A stretch of DNA of 64,000 nucleotides, taken from NCBI GenBank assembly GCA_963677165.2, contig CAXXSX010000002.1:4154001-4218000 (forward strand). Reading direction: 5' to 3'. Below, one piece after another: positions 44,585 through 53,364 of this stretch. The notes beneath the pieces were generated by a model. The model saw only the letters and a list, made by a program, of their open reading frames with translations, searched no databases and was not told where the DNA came from. The stretch is from JAFGXT01 sp963677165 (GTDB taxonomy: Bacteria; Verrucomicrobiota; Lentisphaeria; Victivallales; SZUA-371). The translations under genes were made by a program, and so were the position numbers. The stretch's first letter is position 1; each line of letters begins with the position of its first letter.

Positions 44585-46353
44585 TGAAGAGTTCACGAAT
44601 TATATTAATTCTCAGCGTATTCGTCGCGACGGCTGCCGCGGCGCTGGGATTTACCGCATTTAATTTGGCGCGCCACGAGCAGCAGTTCAGGAGCAACGAA
44701 ATCAGAAATATTCTGAAGTCAGAGTGTACGCTGATGGCTGATCGGCTGGATAAATCATTACAGCAGTTTCGGAATCGGCTTATCAGTGATATCAGGAAGG
44801 TTTTACCTGATTCGCGTTCTGCTGACAGGCTGCTTCGCGGCAATCCGTTAATTCGCGGAGTATTTATTTCCAACCTTCGAGGTGATCTTGATTATTCAAC
44901 AGATCGTGATGGTTTTGTGCGTCGTTACAAGGTGTTGTTCAGAGATTTTATCAGTGCTGAAAACGGACGCAAAGTTGATATGTTGGCATATAATATGGCT
45001 CCGCCTGCGAAAACGCAGGATACTTATCCGTCCGGCGACTCAAGCTGGTTTGGTTTTAGTCGCAGACAATCTTCAAATTGCAAAATTCAGTTTAAAAGTC
45101 AGCAAGTAGCTGAGGCGGATGTAAGGCAGGATATTTCAGCTGTTCCGCAAAAGAGTAAGAGTCGGACTGAACAGAAGAATGGTTCCGGTCGTCTGGTTTC
45201 TCGTTTCGGATTGCTGGTTGATGGCAAGGACAGTGGTTGGATCAACTGGTTTGCCGGAAATGAATTTTGTCCACTGGTCTGGGTTAAAAAGAATGGGAAA
45301 ATAGTTGGGGCGGAAGTCGAAATGATTGCCATTTTGTCGCGGCTCGTGACTCTTTTCCCTCAGAATTTTCCACGGTATTATCGTTTTGAACTGGTGAATT
45401 CCCAGGGCAAATGTCTCTACGCTTCCGGTTATTCTCCCGGCAGTAGCGAAGAATTGGAAAAACTGGAACCGGCAGTATTCATTCCGGTTGCCGGGAAGCT
45501 GGTTCCAAACTGGCAGGTAAGGGGGTATATTGTACCGGAAATGCAGCCGCAGTCAAATATTAAATTTATGCTTTCTCTCCAGATCGGATCGTTTCTGCTA
45601 GTGATTGCCGCTTGCGGAGTGATCATGCTCTGGATGGTGCGCAGGGAATTAGTGCTTGCCGGACAAAAGACCAGCTTTGTGGCAAATGTTTCTCATGAAC
45701 TTAAAACGCCGCTTACCAGTATTCGAATGTACGCGGAAATGCTGAAAGACAATGCTGACCGGTTGGCGGTTGATAAACGGACGAAATATCTTTCGGTGAT
45801 TCTTGGCGAGAGCGAAAGACTTTCCCGACTGATTTCCAATGTATTGAATTTCAGTCGCATTGAGGCCGGAAAGAAAAAATACAATCCGGTTGAAATTGAG
45901 CTGAATGGGCTGATGTCGGAACTGGTGGAGAACTGGCGGCCGACATTTGCCGAAAAGAAAATGAAACTGATCTATACCGGAACGGAAGAACCGGTTGCTG
46001 TTGACATTGATCGTGACTCCCTGGTGCAGGTGATCCAGAATTTATTGTCCAATGCGCTGAAATATGCATCGGATGGTCCCGAGCTGGGAATGATTCTAAA
46101 AGTGACCGCAAGTGAAGCGTCGATTCGAGTGATAGACAGCGGACGCGGCATTCCGGCTTCGGCAAGGGAAAAGATTTTCTGCAAATTCTATCGTTGCGAT
46201 GACTCACTTACGGTTGAGACCAGCGGCAGTGGATTGGGATTGACTATCGCGCGCAAGCTGATGCGTGATCAGGGCGGCGACCTTACTTGCGTCGCGGCCG
46301 GAACCGGCGGAGCTGAATTTATTATTACGTTACCACTGAGGAGGAAATCATGA
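44584..46353 (+). CDS. Membrane sensor histidine kinase
   Basis: This is a 589-aa kinase. TM1 is at about residues 5-25, TM2 at about 330-352, enclosing a sensor domain of about 300 residues that I cannot assign. HisKA has the H-box FVANVSHELKTPLTSI (His near 371); the N-box NLLSNALKYA and G-boxes DSGRGIP and GSGLGLTIA follow. No clear HAMP lies between TM2 and HisKA. Start and stop overlap both neighbours (TAATG and ATGA), so it is translated with the vWA proteins and the regulator. Confidence 0.93.
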   Translation: MKSSRIILILSVFVATAAAALGFTAFNLARHEQQFRSNEIRNILKSECTLMADRLDKSLQQFRNRLISDIRKVLPDSRSADRLLRGNPLIRGVFISNLRGDLDYSTDRDGFVRRYKVLFRDFISAENGRKVDMLAYNMAPPAKTQDTYPSGDSSWFGFSRRQSSNCKIQFKSQQVAEADVRQDISAVPQKSKSRTEQKNGSGRLVSRFGLLVDGKDSGWINWFAGNEFCPLVWVKKNGKIVGAEVEMIAILSRLVTLFPQNFPRYYRFELVNSQGKCLYASGYSPGSSEELEKLEPAVFIPVAGKLVPNWQVRGYIVPEMQPQSNIKFMLSLQIGSFLLVIAACGVIMLWMVRRELVLAGQKTSFVANVSHELKTPLTSIRMYAEMLKDNADRLAVDKRTKYLSVILGESERLSRLISNVLNFSRIEAGKKKYNPVEIELNGLMSELVENWRPTFAEKKMKLIYTGTEEPVAVDIDRDSLVQVIQNLLSNALKYASDGPELGMILKVTASEASIRVIDSGRGIPASAREKIFCKFYRCDDSLTVETSGSGLGLTIARKLMRDQGGDLTCVAAGTGGAEFIITLPLRRKS

Positions 46354-47057
46354 GTGGGAAGATAAAAATACTTGTAGCTGAAGATGATTTAAATATCCGC
46401 GAGGGCTTATGCGATGCCCTGGAGCTTGAAGGATACGACGTACGCGAGGCGGTGGACGGCAGCGATGCCTTAAAGCAGTATACTCAATGGCAACCGGATT
46501 TGATTCTTCTGGATATCATGATGCCGAAGGTCAGCGGTTATGACGTATGCCGTCAGATTCGCAACGGCAATCCGGATCTTCCGATTATTATGCTGACTGC
46601 GAAAGGCGAAGAGATCGATAAGGTTCTCGGGCTTGAACTTGGGGCGGATGATTATGTGACGAAGCCATTCAGTCTGCGTGAGTTGATGGCGCGGGTATCG
46701 GCGGTTATGCGGCGGTCTCAGCGAGGAAATACTGATGAGAGTCAGGCTGGCGATAACAGTACGTTCCAGTTTGGCGATGTAACGGTGGATACCGGAGCAA
46801 TGAAGGCGGAGACGCCTTCGGGATCGCATGATTTGTCTTCGCGCGAGATCGAACTGCTTAAGTTTTTCACTGCTCATGCCGGACAGGTTCTCGACCGCAA
46901 TAAGATTTTATCGGCGGTATGGGAAAGCGGGTATGGAGGCTATTCCCGTACCCTCGACCAGCATATTGCCCAGCTTCGCAAAAAGATCGAGCCGGACCCG
47001 GCAAAACCAACTTATATCGAGACCGTGTACGGCATTGGCTATCGTTTCCGGGGCTGA
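46350..47057 (+). CDS. OmpR/PhoB-family response regulator
   Basis: This is a 235-aa regulator. The receiver (ILVAEDDLNIREG, phospho-Asp in LILLDIMMPK, Lys in TKPFSLRELM) is joined to a winged-helix C-terminus (LSSREIELLKFFTAHAGQ, YSRTLDQHIAQLRKKI, YIETVYGIGYRF). It overlaps the kinase by 4 bp and should be its partner. The 11-bp repeats upstream of the operon are a plausible target. Confidence 0.95.
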   Translation: MSGKIKILVAEDDLNIREGLCDALELEGYDVREAVDGSDALKQYTQWQPDLILLDIMMPKVSGYDVCRQIRNGNPDLPIIMLTAKGEEIDKVLGLELGADDYVTKPFSLRELMARVSAVMRRSQRGNTDESQAGDNSTFQFGDVTVDTGAMKAETPSGSHDLSSREIELLKFFTAHAGQVLDRNKILSAVWESGYGGYSRTLDQHIAQLRKKIEPDPAKPTYIETVYGIGYRFRG

Positions 47058-47124
47058 ACTGTTTTTTTTAGTAATACCTTACTTATTTTGTAAATTCAAA
47101 AGTAACGCTTGCAGAGTCATGCAT

Positions 47125-47159
47125 CGGGAGACGGCGCGCAACGGAGAGCATGCCCTACC
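47125..47159 (-). repeat. Single REP unit downstream of the regulator gene
   Basis: On the minus strand it reads GGTAGGGCATGCTCTCCGTT and continues GCGCGCCGT, matching the left half of 40081-40168. It lies 68 bp past the regulator stop and next to an AT-rich TCTTAATTC-type tandem (47163-47193). Confidence 0.65.
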
Positions 47160-47331
47160 TAAAACTCTTAATTCTTAATTCTGCATTCTTAATTATCTTT
47201 GTTTTTGCTCTTACGATGATGTTTTGGTGCCATTCGCAGCACATTTCGTAGATTGAGGTTTTTGGGGCGATTTTGATGAATTCGATTTCGGGGTTGGTCA
47301 ATACCGCCGAGTTGTCCATGGCGGCAGACCT

Positions 47332-47369
47332 GGAACTCGGGGACAGACCTGTACATCGATATATTTTTA
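47332..47369 (+). repeat. Left direct repeat of the 47.3-48.7 kb cassette
   Basis: GGAACTCGGGGACAGACC, then TGTACATCGATATATTTT. The same sequence recurs at 48669-48704 in direct orientation with two differences. Both copies are preceded by a partial second unit (GGCAGACCTG or GGCAGATCTG). Confidence 0.7.
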
Positions 47370-47587
47370 CATAAAAAGCCAGAGTACATTTGACACAATA
47401 TAAATATTAGCTTATCTTGGTTCTGTTCTCGAACTCGTTGAAAAATACAGAACATTGTTGGAATCTTAAATGGTAAGCTGGAGGGAAAATGTATAAACGT
47501 ACAGACCCCAAATCCCCGTACAGGTTTGATCCCAAATCCCAAATTTGTTAATATTTGTTCGAGTCCAGATAACTTAAGGTTTTAATT

Positions 47588-48616
47588 ATGAAGCTAATTT
47601 TTTTATTTTTATTTTTTTCCGTAAACACATTAATACATGGGCAAACAATTAAACAGTTTCATCTACCTCTGTCTATGGATAGAGAGAGAGTAAAAAAAAC
47701 GGGAATTGTGCTTGAATATAGTTCAGTGATTCCTACCGACAAGAACATTGCTCCTTTTTACGATATTTTAAATATTTTTCTAAACTCAGCCCAAAAAAAT
47801 GAGCCAAGTTTAATACGTCCTTTTTTGGATTCTAAGGGGAGCTTTATTTCAACAAAATTCAAAGGTATTTGCTCAAATATAAAACGAATAGAAAAAGTTG
47901 GACCAATAAAAGTCATTGAAGCTATCAAAGGTAAATCATTCAGCGGAGAATCTTTTATAACCTTTTTATGGGGATCTGCTGGTGGCTCTAAACCTTTATT
48001 GGGAGGATCATGTATAAAAGAAACTCATGGAAAGTTTCGTTATATGACAAAGCAAAGCTATAGTTCGCTTTTTATATGGCTGTTATATATGTTTGGCTAT
48101 TCCCAAAATACTCAAAAAATAGATTTCCCCTACAACCTTCTACTGAAGGACAATATTGGTAATGATTGTATTACAATCCGTTTTAAAGGGAAACAATACA
48201 ACAACATTGATATCAGCAGTATAAACAACCCCAATAATAAAATTTTGACATTATATAAACAATTTTACACTGCTCTAAAATCATCTAAAAATCCGGACAA
48301 ATACTCTGATTTATGTACTACTAGAAGCGCAGAAAAAATCATAAGAGGATACAAAACGGCATCTTTTCAATATGATTCTTTTCGAAAATCTCAACTTGAT
48401 AATCCTAAAATCATAACTTTTATCATTAATGCCGAACCTTTCTGGCTTGTATTTTTTAAATACAAAAATTCTAAAAAGCAGCTAGTTGGTTATGACTATA
48501 TTGTGGATGTATCAGGAAAACTGAAATTTACAAATGTTGGAAATTCTACTTTTTTCGACTACTTACTGAAAAATTCCAATGATGAGTTAATTAAAGTGGT
48601 CTATGGGAATAAATAG
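47588..48616 (+). CDS. AT-rich secreted hypothetical protein
   Basis: This is a 342-aa protein with a signal peptide (MKLIFLFLFFSVNTLIHGQ). The body is rich in Lys, Ile, Asn and Ser and mixes beta and alpha; no family was recognised. Base composition is clearly more AT-rich than neighbouring genes, with codons ending in A/T throughout. It lies between two direct repeats, so it is probably acquired DNA. Upstream sequence (47370-47587) is non-coding. Confidence 0.65.
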   Translation: MKLIFLFLFFSVNTLIHGQTIKQFHLPLSMDRERVKKTGIVLEYSSVIPTDKNIAPFYDILNIFLNSAQKNEPSLIRPFLDSKGSFISTKFKGICSNIKRIEKVGPIKVIEAIKGKSFSGESFITFLWGSAGGSKPLLGGSCIKETHGKFRYMTKQSYSSLFIWLLYMFGYSQNTQKIDFPYNLLLKDNIGNDCITIRFKGKQYNNIDISSINNPNNKILTLYKQFYTALKSSKNPDKYSDLCTTRSAEKIIRGYKTASFQYDSFRKSQLDNPKIITFIINAEPFWLVFFKYKNSKKQLVGYDYIVDVSGKLKFTNVGNSTFFDYLLKNSNDELIKVVYGNK

Positions 48617-48648
48617 AAATATGATAAAGTTGTTTATAACTATATAGC

Positions 48649-48704
48649 GGAACTCGAGGGCAGATCTGCGAACTCGGGGGCAGACCTGTACATTGATATA
48701 TTTT
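48649..48704 (+). repeat. Right direct repeat of the cassette (with partial tandem copy)
   Basis: A partial unit (GGAACTCGAGGGCAGATCTG) is followed by the full unit AACTCGGGGGCAGACC, then TGTACATTGATATATTTT. It is about 1.34 kb from its left partner. Confidence 0.7.
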
Positions 48705-48718
48705 GGAGTCATCCAACT

Positions 48719-48756
48719 GCCGCTGGTGCGGCGGGCGTTTTCATCGAAAATCGCCC
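48719..48756. repeat. Double-hairpin repeat
   Basis: GCCGC/GCGGC with a 4-nt loop is followed by GGGCG.TTTTC / GAAAA.CGCCC with a 3-nt loop. It abuts the right direct repeat. The surrounding 48760-49000 has no gene I can support. Confidence 0.5.
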
Positions 48757-48894
48757 CTACTTTTTGCGTTTTTTTATTTCTTTCGGGGCTTGCGATCTCC
48801 GAGCTCAAATAGTACGACCAATCGTAAAAGTGTAGACAAGTCCTTTCCGTATTTGCAGATGATTAGATATTTGTTCTCTCTCAAGAGAAGCTCT

Positions 48895-48963
48895 TTAATA
48901 CATTTTCCTGAATTCATTCATGCCTTCAAAGGTTATACATATATCATCAGCATAGTTGCTTAT
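48895..48963 (-). pseudogene. Short coding remnant with a YADD motif
   Basis: The minus strand reads ISNYADDICITFEGMNEFRK and then MY and a stop. YADD resembles a reverse-transcriptase catalytic box, and the frame is broken on both sides, so it may be a relic of an RT or another gene. The match is short and the identity uncertain. Confidence 0.25.
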
Positions 48964-49006
48964 TGCGCACGGGGATCGCAACTACGGTACTTTGCGAAAT
49001 TTGCCA

Positions 49007-49043
49007 GGGGAGGGACGGTTCTCCACGGAGAGTTCGCCCTACC
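49007..49043 (-). repeat. Single REP unit
   Basis: On the minus strand it reads GGTAGGGCGAACTCTCCGT and then GGAGAACCGTCCCT, a third locus of the REP family at 40081 and 47125. Confidence 0.65.
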
Positions 49044-49214
49044 GGAAAAAGGTTTGCCCAATCGCCTCGCAAAAAGAGTGAAGCATTACTTTTTTTTGAA
49101 AAAAATCAATATCTATGAGAATTAGACATATTATTTTTGATTCTACAGCGTATAATATGCAATTATGGTTTCCTGTAACGTAAACCAAACAATCTTACAA
49201 AAGGAGAAATGAGA

Positions 49215-49619
49215 TTGAAACTATTAATTGCGTTGCTGGTGGTATTAGGAATAACCTTTTCAACGGTATCTTATGCCAAAAACACTTCATCAAGTTCAAA
49301 GGATTCAAAGAGTTCTAAGAAGACCAGTGGGGAGGACCGGTATAAGAAAGCCGCCCTGCAATATCTGGCTTTGATTAAATATATCAATCAGGCTAAATAT
49401 GATGAGCTATCCAAAATTACAAATTCAAAGGCACAATATAAAGCGTGCTATGGTTATGTAAGATCTTATACGCTTCATTACCTTCAGAAGAACGATCCGC
49501 CCAAATATAAGAAATTAATGCAGCTGAAGAGTTCCAACAGGAAACTTTATAATAATTTACTAAAAAGTCAGATGAGCAGAGTTCTCAAAGCAGCACAGGC
49601 GAAGGCTGCTAATAAGTAG
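49215..49619 (+). CDS. Small secreted hypothetical protein
   Basis: I chose TTG 49215 (134 aa) because AAGGAG lies 8 bp upstream; ATG 49209 is only 2 bp from it. The signal peptide (LLIALLVVLGITFSTVSYA) is followed by a Ser/Lys linker (SSSSKDSKSSKKTSG) and a helical, tyrosine- and lysine-rich domain of about 85 residues. No family was recognised. A strong terminator follows. Confidence 0.65.
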   Translation: MKLLIALLVVLGITFSTVSYAKNTSSSSKDSKSSKKTSGEDRYKKAALQYLALIKYINQAKYDELSKITNSKAQYKACYGYVRSYTLHYLQKNDPPKYKKLMQLKSSNRKLYNNLLKSQMSRVLKAAQAKAANK

Positions 49620-49646
49620 ATTTTTCAAATTTTTTTATAAATCTTT

Positions 49647-49687
49647 GACCTTGTTTGGAAACTATTTTTAAACAAGGTCTTTTTTTA
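49647..49687 (+). terminator. Rho-independent terminator
   Basis: GACCTTGTTT pairs with AAACAAGGTC across a 13-nt loop and is followed by eight T. Confidence 0.9.
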
Positions 49688-49775
49688 TATATTTACCTCA
49701 AGGTAAACTTTTTTATTCTGAAAAGTGTACTATATTGCCTGAAATTAAGTTTCAAATTATTGGGGAATCAGGTTT

Positions 49776-52004
49776 ATGGCTTTCAAATTCAAGTTTACGC
49801 TTGGTAATAATATAATCATCGGATTGGTTCTTGGTATAATTACCGGTATGTTCTTTGGCGAAGGATGTAAAATTCTTGGTCCGGTGGGATCTGCATTTGT
49901 GGCTTTACTGCAGATGAGCGTTTTGCCTTATATTGTGGTTTCGATGGTTTTCGGACTCGGAAAATTGAGTTATGCCGATGCGAAAAAACTGGCCTTGAAA
50001 GGCGGAGGAATTCTTGGGTTATTCTGGATAATGACATTAATATTCATTATGATTATACCAGTGTGTTTTCCGGACTGGACCTCCTCCGGCTTTTTTAGTA
50101 CCAGTGTGGTTGCTCCTGAATCATCAATAGATTATGTTGATATGTATATACCGGCAAACCCTTTTAAATCACTGGCTAATAATGTGGTTCCGGCCGTGAC
50201 GTTGTTCAGTATCTGTCTTGGCGTATCGCTTATCGGGGTAAAGGAAAAGGAAGTTCTGCTGAAGAATCTCGATATTCTCAGTCAGTCGCTTTGTCGTATT
50301 ACTAATATGATCGTCAAGTTGACTCCGATTGGTACTTTTGCGATTGCCGCCAACGCTGCCGGATCGATGACTCTTGAAGAGTTTGGCCGAATCCAGGTTT
50401 ATTTTATTACATATATTGCCGGATGTCTGTTGCTGTCGATTGTCATCATTCCATTGATTGTGACAATCTTTACTCCATTCAAATACCGGGATGTGATGAA
50501 TCTGTCAAAAGATGCTCTACTGACTGCTTTTACTACCGGTAACCTGTTCATTATTCTTCCGATCATTTCCGCGAATATTAATACTCTTTTTGAGAAATAT
50601 GATTTTATTGATTCGGAAGAAAGTGCTCAATCACATGTGATTATTCCGATTGTATATAATTTCCCCAATCCCGGCAAACTAATGGCTCTGCTTTTCATTT
50701 TGTTTGCCGGATGGTTTTCCGGGCATCAGATTGGACTTTTGGAAATGCCGTCATTCATGTTTACCGGGCTGCTTTCACTATTCGGCAGCGCCAATGTGGC
50801 GATTCAGTATTTGCTGGAGCAAGCCCAGATCCCATCGGACCTGTTTGAGATATATCTGGTTTCCGGAATCATTAATGGTAAGTTTGCCACTATGTTGGCC
50901 GCGATGTTTATATTCTGCTATACCTTGATTACGGTTGTGGCGATAAGCGGGAAAATGAAGGTTAATATTTTCAGGTTTGTTATGAATGGTGTTATCATTC
51001 TGGTTGTGACTGTTGTTGCTCTCTGGGGGACTGGATATTCCATCGGAAAATTTGTCAAAAATTCGGATGATACAAAACGTATTCTGGCGGAAATGAAGAT
51101 ATCCAATCCGGTCGAAATGGTGGTTCACATGCATCAACCGGCACCGAAAGAAATGGCAAAATTCAAGGTTAATGGAACAGAGTCCAAGTTGGTTCAAATA
51201 AAGAAGCGCGGGGTACTTCGAGTCGGATATAATCGCAGAGCAATGCCTTTTTCTTTTCTCAGTCCGAAAGGCGGGCTGGTTGGCTATGATATTCAGATGA
51301 TGAACCGGCTTGCTCGTGACCTGGGGTGTACTCTTGAATTTTATCCGTACAGCTATAGCAATATCAAAGAGTTGCTCAATAAAAACGTTGTTGATATTGT
51401 TGCTGGAGGAGTCTCCATCAGTGAGCAGCGTCTGCAGAAAATGAATTTCTCCCGTTGCTATATGCAAATTCACCTTGCACTTGTAACTCAGGATTATAAC
51501 AGGGAAAAGCTTGATACGATAGATGAACTTGCTGAAAAACGTTCGCTGACTTTGGCAGTCATTGAAGGTTCTTATTATCGTGAGGTTGTTGAAAAGCGCT
51601 TGCCTGGAACAAAGTTTGTGGAAGTGAAGTCTCAAAGAGAATTTTTTGAAAAGAAAGTTAAGGCGGATGCTCTGCTGACTTCAGCAGAACAGGGATTCCC
51701 ATGGACAATTCTTTATCCGGAATACACCGTTGTTATTCCCAAGCCGGTGATGTTGCGTGATTTTATCGCTTATCCGGTAAAAAAAGGGGAACTGGAGTTT
51801 ATGATATTTCTCAATTACTGGCTTGAACTGCAAAAAGCGAATGGAATCAATAAACAATTATATACTTACTGGGTACTTGGAAAAAATACTGAAAAGAAAA
51901 AACAGCGATGGTCTATTTGGCACAACATGCTGAATGTTGAATTCAATACAAAGAGAAAACCTCTATCAAATCCAGAAAAATTGCAGGATAATCAGAAAAA
52001 ATAG
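49776..52004 (+). CDS. Dicarboxylate/amino acid:cation symporter fused to a solute-binding domain
   Basis: This is a 742-aa protein. Residues 1 to about 430 are an SDF-family (DAACS, GltP/DctA) transporter with 8 hydrophobic segments (LGIITGMFFGEGCKILGPVG, LLQMSVLPYIVVSMVFGLGK, LTPIGTFAIAANAAGSM). Residues about 465-695 are a type 3 periplasmic solute-binding domain (RGVLRVGYNRRAMPFSFLSP, then GLVGYDIQMMNRLARDLGCT). The usual hairpin motif SSSAATLP is AFTTGNLFIILP and the sodium-site NMDGT is NFPNPGK, so ion coupling may differ. A binding protein fused to a secondary carrier suggests scavenging of amino or dicarboxylic acids. It ends in a hairpin terminator. Confidence 0.85.
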   Translation: MAFKFKFTLGNNIIIGLVLGIITGMFFGEGCKILGPVGSAFVALLQMSVLPYIVVSMVFGLGKLSYADAKKLALKGGGILGLFWIMTLIFIMIIPVCFPDWTSSGFFSTSVVAPESSIDYVDMYIPANPFKSLANNVVPAVTLFSICLGVSLIGVKEKEVLLKNLDILSQSLCRITNMIVKLTPIGTFAIAANAAGSMTLEEFGRIQVYFITYIAGCLLLSIVIIPLIVTIFTPFKYRDVMNLSKDALLTAFTTGNLFIILPIISANINTLFEKYDFIDSEESAQSHVIIPIVYNFPNPGKLMALLFILFAGWFSGHQIGLLEMPSFMFTGLLSLFGSANVAIQYLLEQAQIPSDLFEIYLVSGIINGKFATMLAAMFIFCYTLITVVAISGKMKVNIFRFVMNGVIILVVTVVALWGTGYSIGKFVKNSDDTKRILAEMKISNPVEMVVHMHQPAPKEMAKFKVNGTESKLVQIKKRGVLRVGYNRRAMPFSFLSPKGGLVGYDIQMMNRLARDLGCTLEFYPYSYSNIKELLNKNVVDIVAGGVSISEQRLQKMNFSRCYMQIHLALVTQDYNREKLDTIDELAEKRSLTLAVIEGSYYREVVEKRLPGTKFVEVKSQREFFEKKVKADALLTSAEQGFPWTILYPEYTVVIPKPVMLRDFIAYPVKKGELEFMIFLNYWLELQKANGINKQLYTYWVLGKNTEKKKQRWSIWHNMLNVEFNTKRKPLSNPEKLQDNQKK

Positions 52005-52033
52005 CCACAAAGTAATAATCATTACTTTGTGGC
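52004..52033. terminator. Bidirectional hairpin terminator
   Basis: A perfect 13-bp stem (GCCACAAAGTAAT) with a 4-nt loop lies between the convergent symporter and oxidoreductase genes, touching the symporter stop codon. Confidence 0.85.
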
Positions 52034-52053
52034 TTCCGTAATCTTTTGATAGC

Positions 52054-53217
52054 TTACTGTATGAATTTAGTCCATTTTTCGGTAGATTTTGCGCTGGCAA
52101 GGGCCGTTTCTATAAATGCCATGCCTCGGACTCCATCTTTAACTTTTGGAAAGTCGTTGATGATATCATCTACCGGCTGTCCATTTTCAATTGCCAGGAT
52201 CGTATCGGCAAAATTGCTGTAGTTGTTGGCAAATGCTTCCAGGAAACCTTCCGGGTGTCCGCTCGGTGTACGGGTACCGCGTTCCGCCGCCGCGCTTTTG
52301 ACACCGATATAGGCGTTGCCGCGACTGTAGATTTGAACCGGTGCGTCGAGGGGCTTATAGGTTAATATGTTCGGGTCTTCCTGATGCCATTCTAGACCGG
52401 CTTTCGTTCCGTAAACCTGAATTGCCAGACCGTTTTCCTCGTTGATTGATATTTGCGAACAGTGCAGGACACCTTTTGCGCCGTTGTTAAATTTCAGCAG
52501 GCAGTTGGCGTCATCGTCAACCAGACGTCCGTCGACAAATGAAGTCAGGTCAGCGCAGATTTCGGTAATTTCCAGTCCGGTGACATATTCCGCCAGATTT
52601 TCGGTATGCGTACCGATATCGCCTATGCAGCCGGCTCCACTTTGTTTCGGATCGGTACGCCATGACGCCTGCTGATTATTTTCCTTTTCGATTGGTTTGG
52701 CCAGCCAGCCTTGAGGATACTGGGCCACAACTTTTCTGATTTCTCCCAAATCCCCCGTACGTATCAGATCACGTGCCAGTTTCACCATTGGATAAGCGGT
52801 GTAGTTGTGCATCAGTCCAAAGATTTTGCCAGAGTCGTTCACAACCTGTTCGAGTTCCCTGGCTTCTTCCAGGGTTAGCGTCATGGGTTTTTCGCACATA
52901 ACATTGAAACCGGCCTTAAGAAAATCACGCGAGATCGGAAAGTGCCAGTTATTTGGAGTGCATACTGAGACAAAATCAATACGTTCATCGGCAGGCAACG
53001 CCAATTCCTTCTTGATCATTTCGGTATAGTTGGCATATACGCGCGATGAATCGACACCGAGCTCCTGACCCATTGCCATGCTTTTTTCGGGACTGATGTC
53101 GAAGGCTCCGGCAACAATTTCGATTTTCCCATCCAGCCGTGCCGCTTTTCTATGTACTTCACCGATGAATGCTCCCGGACCGCCACCGACCATTCCCATT
53201 CGCAGTTTTCTATTCAT
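52054..53217 (-). CDS. Gfo/Idh/MocA-family oxidoreductase
   Basis: This is a 387-aa NAD(P)-dependent sugar or inositol dehydrogenase-like enzyme (start ATG 53217). The Rossmann fold begins MGMVGGGPGAFIGEVH; EKPMTL carries the family Lys, and GDIGTHTENLAEYVTG holds the catalytic Asp/His region. Substrate unknown. It lies 147 bp downstream of the sugar operon genes on the same strand and may act on the same carbohydrate. Confidence 0.88.
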   Translation of the reverse strand: MNRKLRMGMVGGGPGAFIGEVHRKAARLDGKIEIVAGAFDISPEKSMAMGQELGVDSSRVYANYTEMIKKELALPADERIDFVSVCTPNNWHFPISRDFLKAGFNVMCEKPMTLTLEEARELEQVVNDSGKIFGLMHNYTAYPMVKLARDLIRTGDLGEIRKVVAQYPQGWLAKPIEKENNQQASWRTDPKQSGAGCIGDIGTHTENLAEYVTGLEITEICADLTSFVDGRLVDDDANCLLKFNNGAKGVLHCSQISINEENGLAIQVYGTKAGLEWHQEDPNILTYKPLDAPVQIYSRGNAYIGVKSAAAERGTRTPSGHPEGFLEAFANNYSNFADTILAIENGQPVDDIINDFPKVKDGVRGMAFIETALASAKSTEKWTKFIQ

Positions 53218-53364
53218 TTTGTGCAATACTCCAGATTGATTGTTTGATCAAAGATTTTTTCACTCTATTTACTTATTATACATAAAATAAGGATTTACAA
53301 TTGATCCTGGATACTTTATTCTATCTGAAGCTTTGCAGTTTGTGATATTTATGTGCAGGATGTT

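Noticed and set aside
47155..47319. Minus-strand open frame of 54 codons
   Set aside because: It ends inside the REP unit and the AT tandem and has no start signal; it may be decayed transposon sequence, but I cannot support it.
47550..47575. tRNA T-loop-like TTCGAGTCC
   Set aside because: The flanking bases do not form the T-stem and no acceptor or anticodon arm can be drawn.
48703..49125. Plus-strand open frame of 140 codons in the repeat island
   Set aside because: It covers a double-hairpin repeat and a REP unit and has no ribosome-binding site or family pattern.
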